NCBI GenBank assembly: GCA_024803745.1
Contig: JANJXV010000004.1
Location: 51,898,358 to 51,962,357 of the forward strand
Direction of reading: 5' to 3'
DNA length: 64,000 nucleotides
Source of the DNA: Megascapheus bottae
Lineage: Eukaryota > Chordata > Mammalia > Rodentia > Geomyidae
The position numbers were made by a program, and so were the translations under genes. This document shows positions 12,560 through 25,394 of this stretch, piece after piece. Every line of letters begins with the position of its first letter. Position 1 is the stretch's first letter. The notes under the pieces are model-generated. The model did not search any database and was not told where the DNA came from. It worked only from the letters and a program-made list of their open reading frames with translations.

Positions 12560-12625
12560 CCATACAGAATGCCTGAACACAGCAGGTGTTCAATAAATAA
12601 TGATGGGATAAATGATGCAACATGA
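12560..12625 (+). mobile_element. MIR or L2 3' end relic
   Basis: ATGCCTGAACACAGCAGGTG followed by TTCAATAAATAATGATGGG resembles the shared MIR/L2 terminus (cctggcacatag...caataaatgtttgttga). It is too short to choose between the two. Confidence 0.35.
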
Positions 12626-15600
12626 ATAGAGGATGTTTGACAACATCTTATGTACTGAGTGCAATATTTCACAGTGAGCACTGTGTACTCATTGTTGCAC
12701 TGCATCAGCTGACTTAAAATTTCCTAGCTAGTGGGTCTTCAATGTTTTAAGCTGGCCATATTTCTTCTTTTATAGAATGAAATGAATGCTAATGTGCTAG
12801 TAAGGCTATGTAAACAAGTGTTAGACAAATTTGATGTGCCTAAAAAAGAACTGTGGCAGGTGGGAGAAAGTGGTCCCAATTAAGATTTATTTGCTTTTGT
12901 GCCACTGACTGTAAGCATTTTCCAAACAGAACTGTCTTATGCTCAGGAAATGGAGACTATTTATAACTCCCACTTTAAAAAAAATCTGTGTGAAATAGAT
13001 TTTTACGTCGATATTTTATGATGTTGTCTTTTCATCCTTTGCCTTTGTGATGTTTCTTTTAAAGACTTTTTGTTCCTTTTTATTTTGTGCATTGTTTATG
13101 CTGAATTTGTAGTTGCTGTAGAATTTACATTCCACAGAGAAATGATACTTAACAGCAGAAAATCCCAGGACCACATCAAGATAAAAGAGGTAATTTATAA
13201 ACACATAATAGTCGTTTTTGATACATTTCATCATTAGTCAAGCTGAGAAAACAAATTGGAATTTGACTTTCTGGTGGGCTTTCTGAAGGGATCCTCCGAT
13301 AAATGTAGCCAATGTTAAAAGATAATTCCAATTAAAAGATAATGGATATTATGCACAATTATGGCTATGGCTAAGTCAAAGCACTTGGAAATTAATATCT
13401 TTGTGTGAGGAACCACAGTGTTAAATAAAATAATCAACGGGAATTTATTTCTATTTTCTTCATGCAAATGTACTCACATACATATTCCTTCTTATGGTAG
13501 GGAGTGAAAATTCTGTTATAATGAAAGAAAACCAAAATTTCTAAGCTAATAATTGCATGAATATAGTATTTAAAACTCATAGTATATTCTCAAACTGTAT
13601 TTGCGTCTATTAATCTTGATTATTTAGGAGTCAAAAACAAAAAAACTTTTGCATGATGTGAAATATCTGACCCTTTTAATAAAAGTTCTATAAATTTGTA
13701 TGTGCAATTTATCTAAACTGAATATTTGATTTCTAAGAAATTATGCCAAGATATCTCAATAGAAAAATGATAAGCTTGCCAATTTAAGTGTTTTGTGATT
13801 CTGCTACCATTCATAAAGCCATAGCTGAGATATCCAAAGTGACAGGAAAGAAAAAAGAGCAAATAAAACAATAAAATGACTGTGTGTCCTTAATATAGGC
13901 AAAACCCACTGGATTCCAGTCATGTTGCCTTGCATGGGACAAAAGTAAATAATTCTAAAGTTGCATTTCTTTGTTGATCACCTGTTACAAAGGATAAGTA
14001 TGAATAAAATTTCATGAAAATTGAGTTATTTTATTGTACATTTTCATGATAAAGTTTAGGAAGAACTATGTAGATGAAATAAGAGTTGAGAACTATCTTG
14101 AGTGAATGCCTTTTTCTTAACTTAAAACCTTACCATCTTATCAGCCTACCAAGAAGCTGAATCTCTGGCTTAAGAATTTTCTCTAAGAATCCAGTCAAAC
14201 AACTGAATTCTGAGGTTCTCTGGATCCTAGCTGAAGTTTGCCCAAAGTTCTATCATGAAAACATAGACCAGATCATTCCACATCGCTAATTTTGTTCTTT
14301 AGGGTTCTGCCAGTTTAGGTAAATAATAGACACTACTCACTCTCTAGGAACTCGTATGTGGAGATATTTTCATTCACATAGTTCTTTTGTTTTTGTCCAG
14401 TCCATCAATTTCAAAACACATAGAATGGGAGGGAGGATTTGAAATTAGAGCTGGCTATCAGATTACTCCCCAAATTGGACTTGGGGGACATTTTGGAAAA
14501 GGGTACAATAGGGCTTCTAATGTTTATTGCTCCCAACACAAAGAATACAATTAAGGCCCCTTAATGTTTATTGCTCCAGCTCTGAATGAATACCATTAAG
14601 TCAGACACATCACCTGATGGCATCCTCATCAAGCCACACTCCATGAGCACAGATGGGACATTATGTAACACAAAGAGAGCAGGGCTGTTCACCCAACTGC
14701 ATTTGAAGATCTGTGCCAAGGACCTTTCTTTAGAAAAAAGATAATATTATCTTGCAAGACAATACAGCAGCCTATCTCTGCCTCCAGCAACATCCTGTAA
14801 ACTCCTTAGCACTCTAAATAGAAGTGTATTAATATTCATGGTTCAAGTTCTAAAAAAAAATCTAAAAAATAAGGTAAGAAAATTGAAGGGTAAAAAAAAT
14901 CTTCATCTCTGTATGTACTGCTATATTATTGTGCCTAATGAGAATAAATTAAAACCCAGCTGAGAGATGACCCTGAACTCTTGCTTCCTCTTAAATGTCA
15001 ATTTGACTTTCCATACATTGGTGATCAACTGTATTCTTAGTGGAAGTTGATACTGTCTCCCCTTTGCAGAGGCAGGCAAGGCAGAATGGAAATCACTAGA
15101 AACTCAATGTGAATATAATCTGCATCTGCATCATTTCTTATAATCTTTGTCACCATATTTGTACAGGTACAATTTCATTTCTTTAATTGGAATTTTGATA
15201 AGAATCTTCCCTTCACTCCCCTCCCACTAACAAGTATGCTTTATGGTTTCATGGCTAACTTGTCACTCAAGGCAACTCCTTTTCTTGAAGAAATGTCCAT
15301 AAATGGTCTTTAATAGAAGGTTAATGGGCTGTTAAATCTCAAATTTTCCAGAATGATTTTGTTACCGGAAATCTTTCTCTTATATCCAAAGTGGTCAATA
15401 AGAGGTTTGTTTTTTGTTGCTTTATGTTTTACACTCTCAGAGGATTGTGCCACATATCAGATCAAATAAGAAACCTGTATCATTCTGTTATGATATCAGC
15501 ATAATTTTAGACAGATATCTATTTGTTATTCCTTGCATAAATCAATAAAGGCTCTGAAAATATGGGAAGAGTTGCCAGCTGTGTGCTTACAAATCTTTGA

Positions 15601-16747
15601 TGAGAAGGTTCCCAGACAGTAGGTCATCCATAAACCGGTTCTCAAAGCCCTGTAGTCATGTGCTTCATGACTTGTTCATTATCTGCCATGGCTACTTTAT
15701 GTTGCCTATTTCTTTCTGAACTTCTCATAAACAAAATCTTCAATGATATATAGTCCAAGTGAATTCATTTAGCTAAAAAATAAAGCACAGGGAAAGACTA
15801 TTTATAAACCAGACTCAGATGCCTTATTGAAGGGTTGCTGTGTAGTAAAATAGTCTGCTAGATGTTTCTTCATAATTTTTAAATGGATAGGTATTATAGT
15901 TAGAAGCCAATGCAAATATTACATTTCCTTTCTCCAGTAAGCTTAAAGAACACCAGGGAACTATTAGTACTTTGATAATGAGAATGAGTATCAAGGTGTA
16001 AATGACATTTTCTGGACTTGAATCTGATATATTTTTTATTCAAACTACTTTATTCTAAAATAATTTATCGTTCAACTTTCATTGTAGGATCAAGATAAAG
16101 GTTATTTTAGATCCATTATTACCATACAATCATGAACTGTGAATTCAATGTTATTGCTACAGTGTTATTTCTATCTCCTTCAATAGGGATGGACAAGATA
16201 TAGTGAATTTGAGCTGCAGACAAAAGATTCAAACTCCTAGTAGAAAAGTTTTGACCAGCATGCAAATGAATAAAGGTAGAAATAAAAAATATTTATATTA
16301 ATAGAGATATTGTTTTGAGTTTAAAAATACCACAAAATAGACCAAGATGTTGAATTATGTAAACGCAATAGTAGAAAATTTTCCCACAAGAGCTTAAAGC
16401 AAATGAGAATTTTGCCTGTAAGGATTCACGACCCTAGTACTTTCTCATCTGTGGCCCATAGTTCCTTTGGAAGCCACATTGCTGGCATGAATGCTGTTCT
16501 AGGGGAAGGTGCTGAGTGCCTACCTACTTCTCAAAGACCTTTAACCAGAAATACTGTTTCTAATCACTTCTCATTGTCAGGAACGCAGTAACAAAGACAC
16601 AACTGACTACAAGTCAGAGCTGGAAATAAATACTCGCTTTGTTCAGTAATGAGAAGAAAATGAAGATGTTTAGTAAAGAACTAACTAAAACTTTCACTTC
16701 CGGTTAAGACATTGTGAAATTAGCCAATTCCACCACGTTACTTTTAC
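12626..16747. other. Unassigned AT-rich stretch
   Basis: About 4.1 kb without a recognised gene or transposon family. A degenerate 44 bp tandem duplication lies at 14518-14600. Confidence 0.5.
14518..14600. repeat. Degenerate 44 bp tandem duplication
   Basis: TAATGTTTATTGCTCC occurs at 14518 and again at 14562, and both copies end in a similar ATTAAG block. The middles have diverged, so the duplication is older than the one at 5591. Confidence 0.7.
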
Positions 16748-16762
16748 TGAATAATAATTTCT

Positions 16763-16962
16763 TTTTTTTTTTTTTTGCCAGTCCTGGGCTTGAGCTCAGG
16801 GCCTGAGCAATGTCCTTGGACTTTCTCAAGGCTAGAGCTCTACCACTTGAGCCTCAGCACCACTTCTGGCTTTATCTATATATGTGGTACCGAGGAATCG
16901 AATCCGGGTCTTCATGCATACTAGGCAAGCACTTTAACCACTAGGCCAAACTCCCAGCCCCA
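16763..16962 (-). mobile_element. IDL-Geo dimeric SINE
   Basis: Well-kept dimer. On the minus strand it reads GGCTGGGAGTTTGGCCTAGTGG, an ID-like B box, then the Geo module and an A-tail. A perfect 15 bp duplication, TGAATAATAATTTCT, lies at 16748-16762 and 16963-16977. Confidence 0.92.
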
Positions 16963-16977
16963 TGAATAATAATTTCT

Positions 16978-18112
16978 GAATAAGACTTTTGAACTAGGAA
17001 CCTAGAATTTGAAGAAAAGTAGGGACACTCTAAAATTCTATAAAGAGCAGACCTGGATTTGAAATTGAATGAGATGACAGAATAAATAAAGTATGATATG
17101 TAAATTTGTAAAGCACCCTTCTACATAGAGTTTGGGCAGGGGGAAGACAGTGGAGAATATCTGAAGGGGAAGATCAGAGGCTTTTAAAAGTCGGTCTCCA
17201 CTAATAAAGTGTGAATTTATAACATCATTGACAGGGGTCCTTCATTAAAATCACCCTTACCAATCCTTTAATGTAAGTGAAATCTTGTACTTTGTACCCA
17301 TTATTAGTTCCAAATCAATTTCCAGTTTTAAACATTTATTCTAGCACTGCCCCTGAACTCTCCATAATTTTAAATTTAATTTCAGATATGGGCTACAGTG
17401 TGAAAATCTACCTACCAAATCCTATGTTCCTTGTATGCATGCATATATGTTCTATTGCTGTGCATATGATACAATATCCTAGATACTTACGTATCCATAA
17501 AAAACATTTGTTATAAGCATTGTCTCAGTGTGATTATAGAGAATAAGAAATATCGCCATCTGCTATTTGCAGGCTGGAAACAAAGAATTGGGGTTATTAT
17601 TATGTCTGAGTCTGAAAACCTGAGGAATAGAAGCATTGATCTCTGAAAGACAAACACAGACACCGCAACTCAAGCAAAGATGTGAATTCATTCTTCTTTA
17701 CCCTTTATCATTTTGTTCACACTGATAGGTAATAAAGTCTCCTCATGTTGAAGGTCACATGAATTACTCAGATGATCAGATCTAATCAAGCCCTCCTCTT
17801 GCTGGGAAACACCCTAATCGAAACACTCTGACTCATTTACCCAGATATCTGTGTGTCCTTTACTCCAGTGAGGTCGACTCAGGCAATTAACTGTTATGTC
17901 CAATACCTTCTTTATGGAAGGCAGATGCACAATGTGGTTTCTTAGTGAGCTTGTGAGTAAAGGAGGGACTACTGACAATGACGTAGAAAGCTTGGAGGCC
18001 CCGAAAAGCATAAAAAGTTCTAATAGTGATGGGGCAGGAGGATGGATCCACAAGGATGAAGCAGTATCACAGTCATGACAATGGCAAGCTAAATATTTAA
18101 TCTCACTTTTTA
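16978..18112. other. Unassigned stretch
   Basis: About 1.1 kb without a recognised gene or repeat. The part at 17640-18080 is non-repetitive and somewhat less AT-rich, but no reading frame resembles a known family. Confidence 0.5.
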
Positions 18113-18114
18113 AA

Positions 18115-18344
18115 TTTTTGTCTGTCATGGGGCTTGAATTCAGGGTCTGGGCCCAGTCCCTGATCTCTTCAACACAAGGCTAGCACTTTACCACTTTGAG
18201 CTATAATACCACTTGTGGTTTTCTGGTGGTTAATTGGGGATAAGAATCTCAAAGACTTTTGTGTCTGGGCTGGTTTTGAACCATAATCCTCAGATCTCAG
18301 CCTCCTGAGCAGTTAGGATTAGAGCCATGAGCCACTGGTGCCCA
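18115..18344 (-). mobile_element. B1-like/Geo dimeric SINE
   Basis: About 230 bp with both halves: GGCACCAGTGGCTCATGGCT at the 5' end on the minus strand, and the Geo module ending in GACAGACAAAAATTT. No convincing target-site duplication. Confidence 0.85.
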
Positions 18345-19028
18345 GTTTTAAACCCAAAGGTTTTTACTTGAAAAATTATAACAATGTAGCATAGTGCAGA
18401 TAGTTATGAAGAATAGATGTTTGTGATAAAGACAAGTTTTTGCCACATTCCTCAAGACAGAAGTGCAGTTGAGAATCCATTAATAATAAAGTATAAATAT
18501 ATATAATGTATATAATATATGTGTAAGATGCTACAATTTAGAAACTTTCTCTGAGAGATCAAAAAATACAATCTTATTAATTGGGGGGCATTACATTAAA
18601 AGACAAAGATAATACCAAAATATAATCTGTAAGTGGCATTTTGTCTTGATATCCACTCCCAATTCATAACTCAGTTAATACGTTTCACTAAGTGAAAATA
18701 TCTGTATTGGCAATAATTACTTACTGTGGAATTATGATGATAAAAATATAAACTTATTTTTATTTACTAAAGGCATAATAAGAACAGCTGTGTTCATTAT
18801 TTTAGTTGCCTTAAAATTAGGAATGCATGGAGCAACAAAATAAATTATTTAGCTAATTAATCAATGTTTCTGAAAACCTTAAATGCATAATTATAGTTTA
18901 TAGTAATAGCACATGGAAAACCTGGAGGATATGTCCTGAACTAGTATAGTATTTATTGATACTGTAACTACATATGTGTAATAGGAGTAAAATATAGAAC
19001 CCAGTACACATAAAATAGTTATGAATTT
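18345..19028. other. Unassigned AT-rich stretch
   Basis: Very AT-rich, with a TA-rich run at about 18494-18524. Nothing else recognised. Confidence 0.5.
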
Positions 19029-19256
19029 GCCAGCTATTGGGCTTAAATTTAGAGCCTTGGTACTGTCCTATAAGTTTTTTCAGTCAAGAATATAACTCTA
19101 CATCTTGAGTTATAGCTTCATTTTTTTCACCCCAGTTAATTTGTAATAAAATACTCACAGACATTCTTGTTTGGAGTTGGCTTCAAACTATAATTTTGAT
19201 ATGTCACAGCCTCTTGACAACTAGGAATACAGGTATGAGTCCCATGTGCTCAGCCA
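19029..19256 (-). mobile_element. Diverged B1-like/Geo SINE
   Basis: Keeps the order of the dimer (minus-strand start near GGCTGAGCACATGGGACTCA, Geo end near CCAATAGCTGG), but many positions have changed. It is among the older copies of the family here. Confidence 0.65.
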
Positions 19257-20279
19257 GAGAAATGTTTTTGTATAAAGAATTAGCAATATCTGCATGCAAG
19301 AAATAATATTAAATGTTACACAGAAAGAAGAAAGAAGGGGATAAGGAGAAAGAGAACAAAGAGGGCATGTTTATGATAAAAAACAAAGCTCATCACATTT
19401 AAAAAATGTTACATCCAAACTATATTAGTAAGTTCAAAGAGAAATTTGATTTTCCACAATAAGGTAAATTTGCACATGTATGATAGTTATTTTATAGCTT
19501 TTTGTGGCCTACAATAAATATTTACTATAGTGCAAATTGTGCTCATCTTCCTTGATGTCAAATAGACACTTGGTAAATATTTAGTCAATGAATGAATAAT
19601 GAGGAAAAATGGTTTTAGTTCAAAGTGGATAAACATCCACAAATTCACTTGATGCCATATCAATAGTCCTGTCATTTTTACCTTTCAGAAAACATTTCAC
19701 AAGTCATTTTATGGGGAGGCAGAAATTAGATTATAGGCTTTGTTCCCCCTAGTACTTTTACAGTAAGAAGTATTAGGGGAAAACAAAAGCAGGAAAAGAC
19801 ATGTATTCTAAGAAATATCATCTTGGTTTCTTAATAATGAAAGAAACAAGCATATTCAACTGATGTGTGAAAACATAGGCTGAAGAATATGAAAAGCTGT
19901 CTGTGGAATTCCACAGGGGGCCATAGGAAAAGTTGAATGCGCTTTTCTTTCTCCCCACAAAGTTAGGGAAAGACTGACTTGAATACTCAGGCTTAACAAA
20001 ACTGAGGAGTAGAGTAGGAAGAAGAAAGCAATGTCACCGGCAGACAGGTAGTCCCAGGACAATGCTTTGGTAAGAAAAAGGTCAATTGAAAGCTGGACAG
20101 GACAATGGCACTTCAATAACACTCTCCGATGATTCTTTGGAGACTCTCTAGGAATTCATTTTCTCTCTCATCAAAGCATATGATGTGATTTATTTTATAT
20201 CACTTCTGCCTTTCCAGTGTCTCTGCTTCCTTGTGCATGTCTGTGTTTAAGTTTATTTCTTTCTCCCTTTCAACATATT
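19257..20279. other. Unassigned stretch
   Basis: About 1 kb with no recognised gene. Near 19550-19600 a short TTTAGTCAATGAATGAATAA string resembles a MIR/L2 terminus, but it is too short to call. Confidence 0.45.
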
Positions 20280-20700
20280 AAATTCAAATTGCTGAAAATG
20301 CCGAAGCAGCCCTGTTTTTTCATCGCCATAATGCCGCAGTCTTGCTCATCACTTATTCATTTCTGAGGTCCTCAGGAGGCAGAGTAAACACACTTTCATA
20401 CAGCAGTTTTAAAGTTCCAGCGCGTTTAAACAGTTACTAACGTTACATCGGAAAATGTGTATTTGTTAGCTGCTAGTAGTTCTTGGCAGTCTTATTACAC
20501 ATGTCATTAAAGCATCATAATATTTGGAGAAATCTCTCTACTTCAAGACATTCAGGTTCATTAATGAGCATTATCCATCTGACACATTTGGTAAACACCA
20601 GAGCTACAGAGAACAGCTCATGGGGGATGAAATGGGCCCTCAAGGCTCAGCTGGAAAAGCTTGCAAAGGCACACTACTATTCACTACCATTAGGCTTGAG
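20280..20700. promoter_or_regulatory. Possible conserved non-coding element
   Basis: This stretch carries no recognisable repeat. About seven CpGs fall between 20300 and 20450, including a GCGCG at 20420-20424, although surrounding AT-rich DNA has few. It also has a perfect 10 bp palindrome, TCATTAATGA, at 20558-20567, the kind of paired TAAT core bound by homeodomain dimers. Retained CpGs in AT-rich DNA are typical of constrained elements, but conservation cannot be seen from one sequence. Confidence 0.25.
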
Positions 20701-21150
20701 ATGCTAAACAAAATACTAAAAACTGCCAATATTTATCATTTAAAATTCAGTTTAATGTCTTATTCTAAGTTATCGTCATATTTTTCCTTGTTGAAATTTG
20801 GAGATGAAAACAATCACTAGGTGGTAATGGACATTCTGTTTGTATCTATTTAGGAAAATATCAGGGTTACCTAAATATTCAGTTCAGAGAAAATTCTAAA
20901 CATATACATGGAATGAAAAAAAAATAAATGACTTTCTAACTAGTTCTTTGAGTTGGAAAAGGAAATCAAGGTATTTAATCATGGCATAATATCATCAAGG
21001 AAATTTTATTGGAACTATAAGTATTATGTTTAACAAATAATATCTTCCAGAAAATAGAGCATTGACCAATGGACCTAATACATACATGAGAACCATAATC
21101 CTGTGATTACTCAGTTACTTTGAAAAGGAATGTAATTCCAACTACATAGA
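20701..21150. other. Unassigned AT-rich stretch
   Basis: No gene or repeat recognised. Confidence 0.5.
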
Positions 21151-21352
21151 GCTTGGGCAGGGAGTTTGGCCTAGTGGTAGAGTGCTTGTTTAGCATGCAC
21201 GAAGACCCAGGTTCAATTCCTCAGTACCACATACATGGATAAAAGCCAGAAGTGGTGCTAAGGCTCAAATGGTAGACCTCTAGCCTTAAGAAAGCCCAAG
21301 GACAGTGCTCAGGCCCTGAGTTCAAGGCCCAGGACTGTCAAAAAAAAAAAAA
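21151..21352 (+). mobile_element. IDL-Geo dimeric SINE
   Basis: Plus-strand dimer with the A box TGGCCTAGTGG, B box GGTTCAATTCC, the linker ACATACATGGATAAAAGCC, and the Geo module ending in GAGTTCAAGGCCCAGGACTG plus an A-tail. No clear target-site duplication. Confidence 0.9.
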
Positions 21353-21975
21353 CTATGATGAATACCACCTGATTCTACTCATCCTCCTAAGTGAGTTGTC
21401 AACTTTTGATATTTCTACTCTTTTTCTTGGCAATGTACAAATTCAATATTTGTCACAATCCAAAGTTCTTAATGTATTATGATCTGACACACTTAGAGAG
21501 AACAAATGAAGTACAGAAAGCATCCTATCAACTTTTTTCATCAGCCGAGTATTAAAAAATGAATATGTAAATTAATGTGACTTGTCTATAGAGATATCTC
21601 TGTTCCACATATTTTCATGGATTTTTATTTGGATAAGTGACATTAAGATGTTATCATCACATTACCAAACTACCAAGGGTTCTAGCATAATATGTATGCC
21701 AACAGTTGTTAGTCATATATTTGTATTCATATAGAGAAACAAAATAATTGCATATACATAGGACTAATTTTTGCATATTAAAATAATTCAAATGCACAGA
21801 TAATTACAACTTTGTTGTAGAAAGTAATCTAAAGAAAATAATTACTTTAATGCCACTAACATAACATCCAGAATTAATTTAACAAATGAAAAATAATTTA
21901 TTGATTTCCAGTTACACAAGAGTAGAATAGCACTTATAAGACATAATTATTCTGTGAAACTTCTAATTCAAATGA
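21353..21975. other. Unassigned AT-rich stretch
   Basis: No gene or repeat recognised. Confidence 0.5.
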
Positions 21976-22180
21976 CCAGGAGTTTTGCCTAGTGGTTAAA
22001 GTGCTTGCCTAGCATGCATGAAGACCCGGGTTCGTTTCCTCGGTACCACATACATAGAAAAAAGCCAGAAGTGGTGCTGAGGCTCAAGTGGTAGATCTCT
22101 AGCCTTGAGAAAGTCCAAGGACAGGGCTCAGGCCCTGAGCTCAAACCCAGGACTGGCAAAAAAAAAAAAAAAAAAAAAAC
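21976..22180 (+). mobile_element. IDL-Geo dimeric SINE, long A-tail
   Basis: Complete dimer close to the family consensus, with an uninterrupted A-tail of about 22 bases. A long pure tail and little divergence suggest one of the youngest SINE insertions in the window. The antisense frame through it is spurious. Confidence 0.92.
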
Positions 22181-22739
22181 AGCTCTGAAATTTTCAAAAT
22201 CTGGCCAGCCATTCATGGGTAATTGTCATGTATTTGGACTTGATATTGATATCAATGACCAGCTTTCTCTCTTTATGTAAGAGATACACCATTACATATA
22301 CATGTCCATATATATGCATGACAAATTATACATGTATATAATTGTACACTTGTATCTGTAAAATTTTAAATTAAATTTTAATTGATTTAGAGAGAAAACT
22401 GATATGAATCCAGTAAAGGCAAAAAGCCCTACATTAAAATAAACAGCAGAAAAAGATGTAATGGGTTTTTTGGAAAATGAGATCTTCTAGAAGGGTCAGA
22501 GCTTTATAAGTCTGTTGGATCAGGATTAGTGGTGTGGAATGGAAGAGGCACTAGTCACAGGAGCACTGGAATTTGATCAGGGATGCCTGGAGGTGTTTTG
22601 CCTGTGGACAGGGTTTTCCTTTGAGTATCTGCTTGTCTCAGACACATTTTACTCTGACTCTAGCTGTTATTTATAATCTGTCATCAGCCACAAGAAAGTA
22701 ATAGAGATTAGGACGCAGCATTTGTTGTTCTTAAAGGTT
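22181..22739. other. Unassigned stretch
   Basis: AT-rich, with TA-rich sequence at about 22290-22345. No gene recognised. Confidence 0.5.
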
Positions 22740-23170
22740 TCTGGGTTGTGATACCATCCCACTTGCCATAAAATTACTTAATTACCCTTTTAATTAGGGT
22801 AAGTTGTCTTGTCACCTTCCCCTATTTAAATACTGCCATCTCTGCTTTCAGGGCCAAGTTATAAATACACTGCAGTGAATAGCTCTCACAGCCTCTCCTT
22901 TCCCTCCCCACTGAGCCAGCTGCTCCTGTGACTTGAACTGTCAGTGGAGGTGCTGCAGAAATGCTCCACCAGCTCCCTAATAACGCGGGGAATTGGTGCT
23001 GCTGATGGCTGATGCTGACAGCTCAACAAAACTCAGGGGACCCACTGTGCAAGAGGAGCTGAAAGAAGATGATGGCTGATTGAGATGAAAGGAGGAATGA
23101 AAGTGAAAATAGCCAGGATGTTGATAGGTTGGGAAGTGAGGACAAGGGCCAGAAGATGTCTTAGTCAAAG
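22740..23170. promoter_or_regulatory. Possible regulatory element or TATA-type promoter
   Basis: Non-repetitive and GC-richer than its surroundings. It contains a perfect inverted repeat, TTACCCT-n7-AGGGTAA, at 22782-22802 with a TAATTA core, and a TATAAATA box at about 22860. Downstream lies C/T-rich sequence where a start site could fall. No reading frame or splice signal supports a gene. It may instead be an enhancer or nothing; only cross-species conservation or transcript data would tell. Confidence 0.22.
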
Positions 23171-23479
23171 TAGGAAAAGAAAACCCGAACTACAGTTTAG
23201 AAGTAAAAGTGAAGATTATTTGTGAGAAAAATTTGTTTGTTTTCTCATGGAGATATGTAACCAGGATGGAGCTGGTTAGAAGTTGATTTTGTCTTCAGGG
23301 ATTCAAAACTAGGAAACCAAGATGATTGAAATGGAAAACTTTCAAAGAGCCTGGCTTTCCTTCAGAGAGATCAGCCACCCAGCTGATAAAGATCCTGTAA
23401 AGGAATCTTTACAAGTATCTTCTGAAATTATAAAAACATTCTAGCAGGAAGAGTTTTTAGACACATTTCTCAATTATTT
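23171..23479. other. Unassigned stretch
   Basis: No gene or repeat recognised. Confidence 0.5.
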
Positions 23480-23884
23480 CTACATGTGGTAAAATAGACA
23501 TCCCAAATGTACCATATTGCCATGTTTAAGTGTGCAGTGAAATACATTCAAGATACTGTAAATCAACACAACCATTTCATTTCAGATAACATTTTTTTCC
23601 CCTAACATCAGCTCCTCATACTCCCATTCCAAGCCCTTGACAGGCAACATGTCATTACCAGGCTCTAGGAATTTGACCACTCTCTGTAACTCTTATAGCT
23701 GCCATCATATAGTTTTTGTGTGTGATTTTCATATTTTACTTAGCAAAGTGGCTTTAAAGTTATCCCTGATTGTAATATAGGTTGCAAATTTTGTCCTTTT
23801 CAAGATGAAATGATATTCCACTTTGATATTCCATCATCACTCTGGATGGAATGTGGATAGTATAGTTGTTAATTCCTGCATCTT
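23480..23884 (-). mobile_element. Old L1 (L1M-type) 3' UTR fragment
   Basis: The order of motifs follows the antisense of an old mammalian L1 3' UTR: AATCAACACAACCAT, a CCCTTGACAGGCAACATG region, the TTTGACCACTCTCTGTAACT stretch, and GATATTCCA repeated near the end. It is strongly diverged and appears to be cut off by the next L1. Confidence 0.5.
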
Positions 23885-25394
23885 TTAAAATTTTACCTTT
23901 TTGATTTAGCATATATTAATGCATTGCGACAATTTCATACATGTATACTACGGACTTCAATCAAATTTAGAACTGATTTCCTCCTTTAGTCTTTTCTTCT
24001 TCAAAGTTTGATGAGTTTGGTTATTCTGTATGCTATATATAATCACAGCATTATATATACTAAAATATAATTTAAATGTATATAAATAATATATACTTTA
24101 AACAAATGTATATATTATTGATTATATTTGCATATAAATATATTTAAATATATGTATTGTATTTATTTATAATAAACATTATTCATGATAAATAAAATAT
24201 ACATATTTAACAAATAAAATAATGAATGAATATTTATTATAAGTTAGAAATATGTATTATATTTATTATGAATAAATAAAATATTTATGGAATTTACAAT
24301 ATAAATATATTTTAGAGTATATACTTAGCATACTCCTATTCTTTCATCTCTGTGTGCCCTTTCCTTTCTGCCAACTTCTTATTCCCAAGACAGTCTCCCT
24401 TTGGCAATCATGTACTACCATTATTATTATCATCATTATTGTTCTAGGTCTAGATTCCACAAATGAGAGAAGGTTATATTTTATTTGTATTACTTGGGTT
24501 ATTCTACTTATCCAGATCATACCCAGTTTTATGCATTTTCCTGCAAGTAACATAATTTCATATTTCTTTAGGGGTAACTAATTTCCCACGATATATACAA
24601 CATCGTTTGTTCATTCATCAATTATGGTATACTTTGGTTGGTTCATAGTTCAGTTATTGTGATCAGAGCTACAAAAAGTAAAAGTTATAGATATGCCTTG
24701 TATATTGTTTTACATCCCTTGAGATATTTACCCAAGGGTGATCTGGAACGTTCATTATGAAAAGTCTGTTCTTATTTTTGTTTTGTTTTTTAAGGAGCTC
24801 CATTATGGATGCACTAGTTTGTATTTCCATCAAGAGTTTATGAATTCTTTTATCCTGGATCCTCTCCAGCATTTGTTTTTGTTTGTTTTCTGGATGTCAT
24901 CCTGATTGGGGTGAAATGGAATATCAGTGTAGTTTGATCTGTATTTTCTTTATGGCTAAAGCTGATAATTTATTCATTAGCTATTTGTAATTCTTCTTCT
25001 GAGAACTGTCTTCAATTTGTTTATTCGTTGATTAATTGGATTACCTTCTTTTGCTGTTCAGTCCCATTTTGTGAGCTCTTTGTATATTCTGAATATTAAT
25101 CCTTTGTTCATTAAATAGCTTGTTATGATTCCCTTCTGTTATTTGTCTCTCTGGTAATGATTTATTCTAATGTGCAGAAGTGTTTTAATTTGATGCAATC
25201 CCTTTTGTTAATTCTTAACTTTCTTGTTGGTCAATTGAAATCTTATTCAGAAAAATAAATACCTACACCAATATCTTCCAGAGATTTCTCTATGTTTTCC
25301 TGTGGTAGTTTCAAGGTTTCAATTTTTACATAAAAATCTTTAACCCATTATGAGTCAATTTTAGTACAGTATGAACATGGATGTTACACATATG
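23885..25394 (-). mobile_element. Old antisense L1, 3' UTR and ORF2 end
   Basis: From left to right it shows the antisense 3' UTR (CATACATGTATAC region, 23930-23950), the ATTCCACAAATGAGAGAAGG block near 24455, then antisense ORF2 sequence. Recognisable ORF2 landmarks include GGATCCTCTCCAGCATTTG (about 24857) and CAAGGTTTCAATTTTTACAT (about 25311). It is interrupted by a very AT-rich insert at 24018-24330 and has many stops, so it is defunct. Confidence 0.7.
24018..24330. repeat. AT-rich low-complexity island
   Basis: About 310 bp almost entirely A and T, dominated by ATATAT, TTTAT and AATAAA-like runs, inside the old L1 3' UTR. It looks like slippage expansion of an AT-rich part of that UTR. 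Confidence 0.8.
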
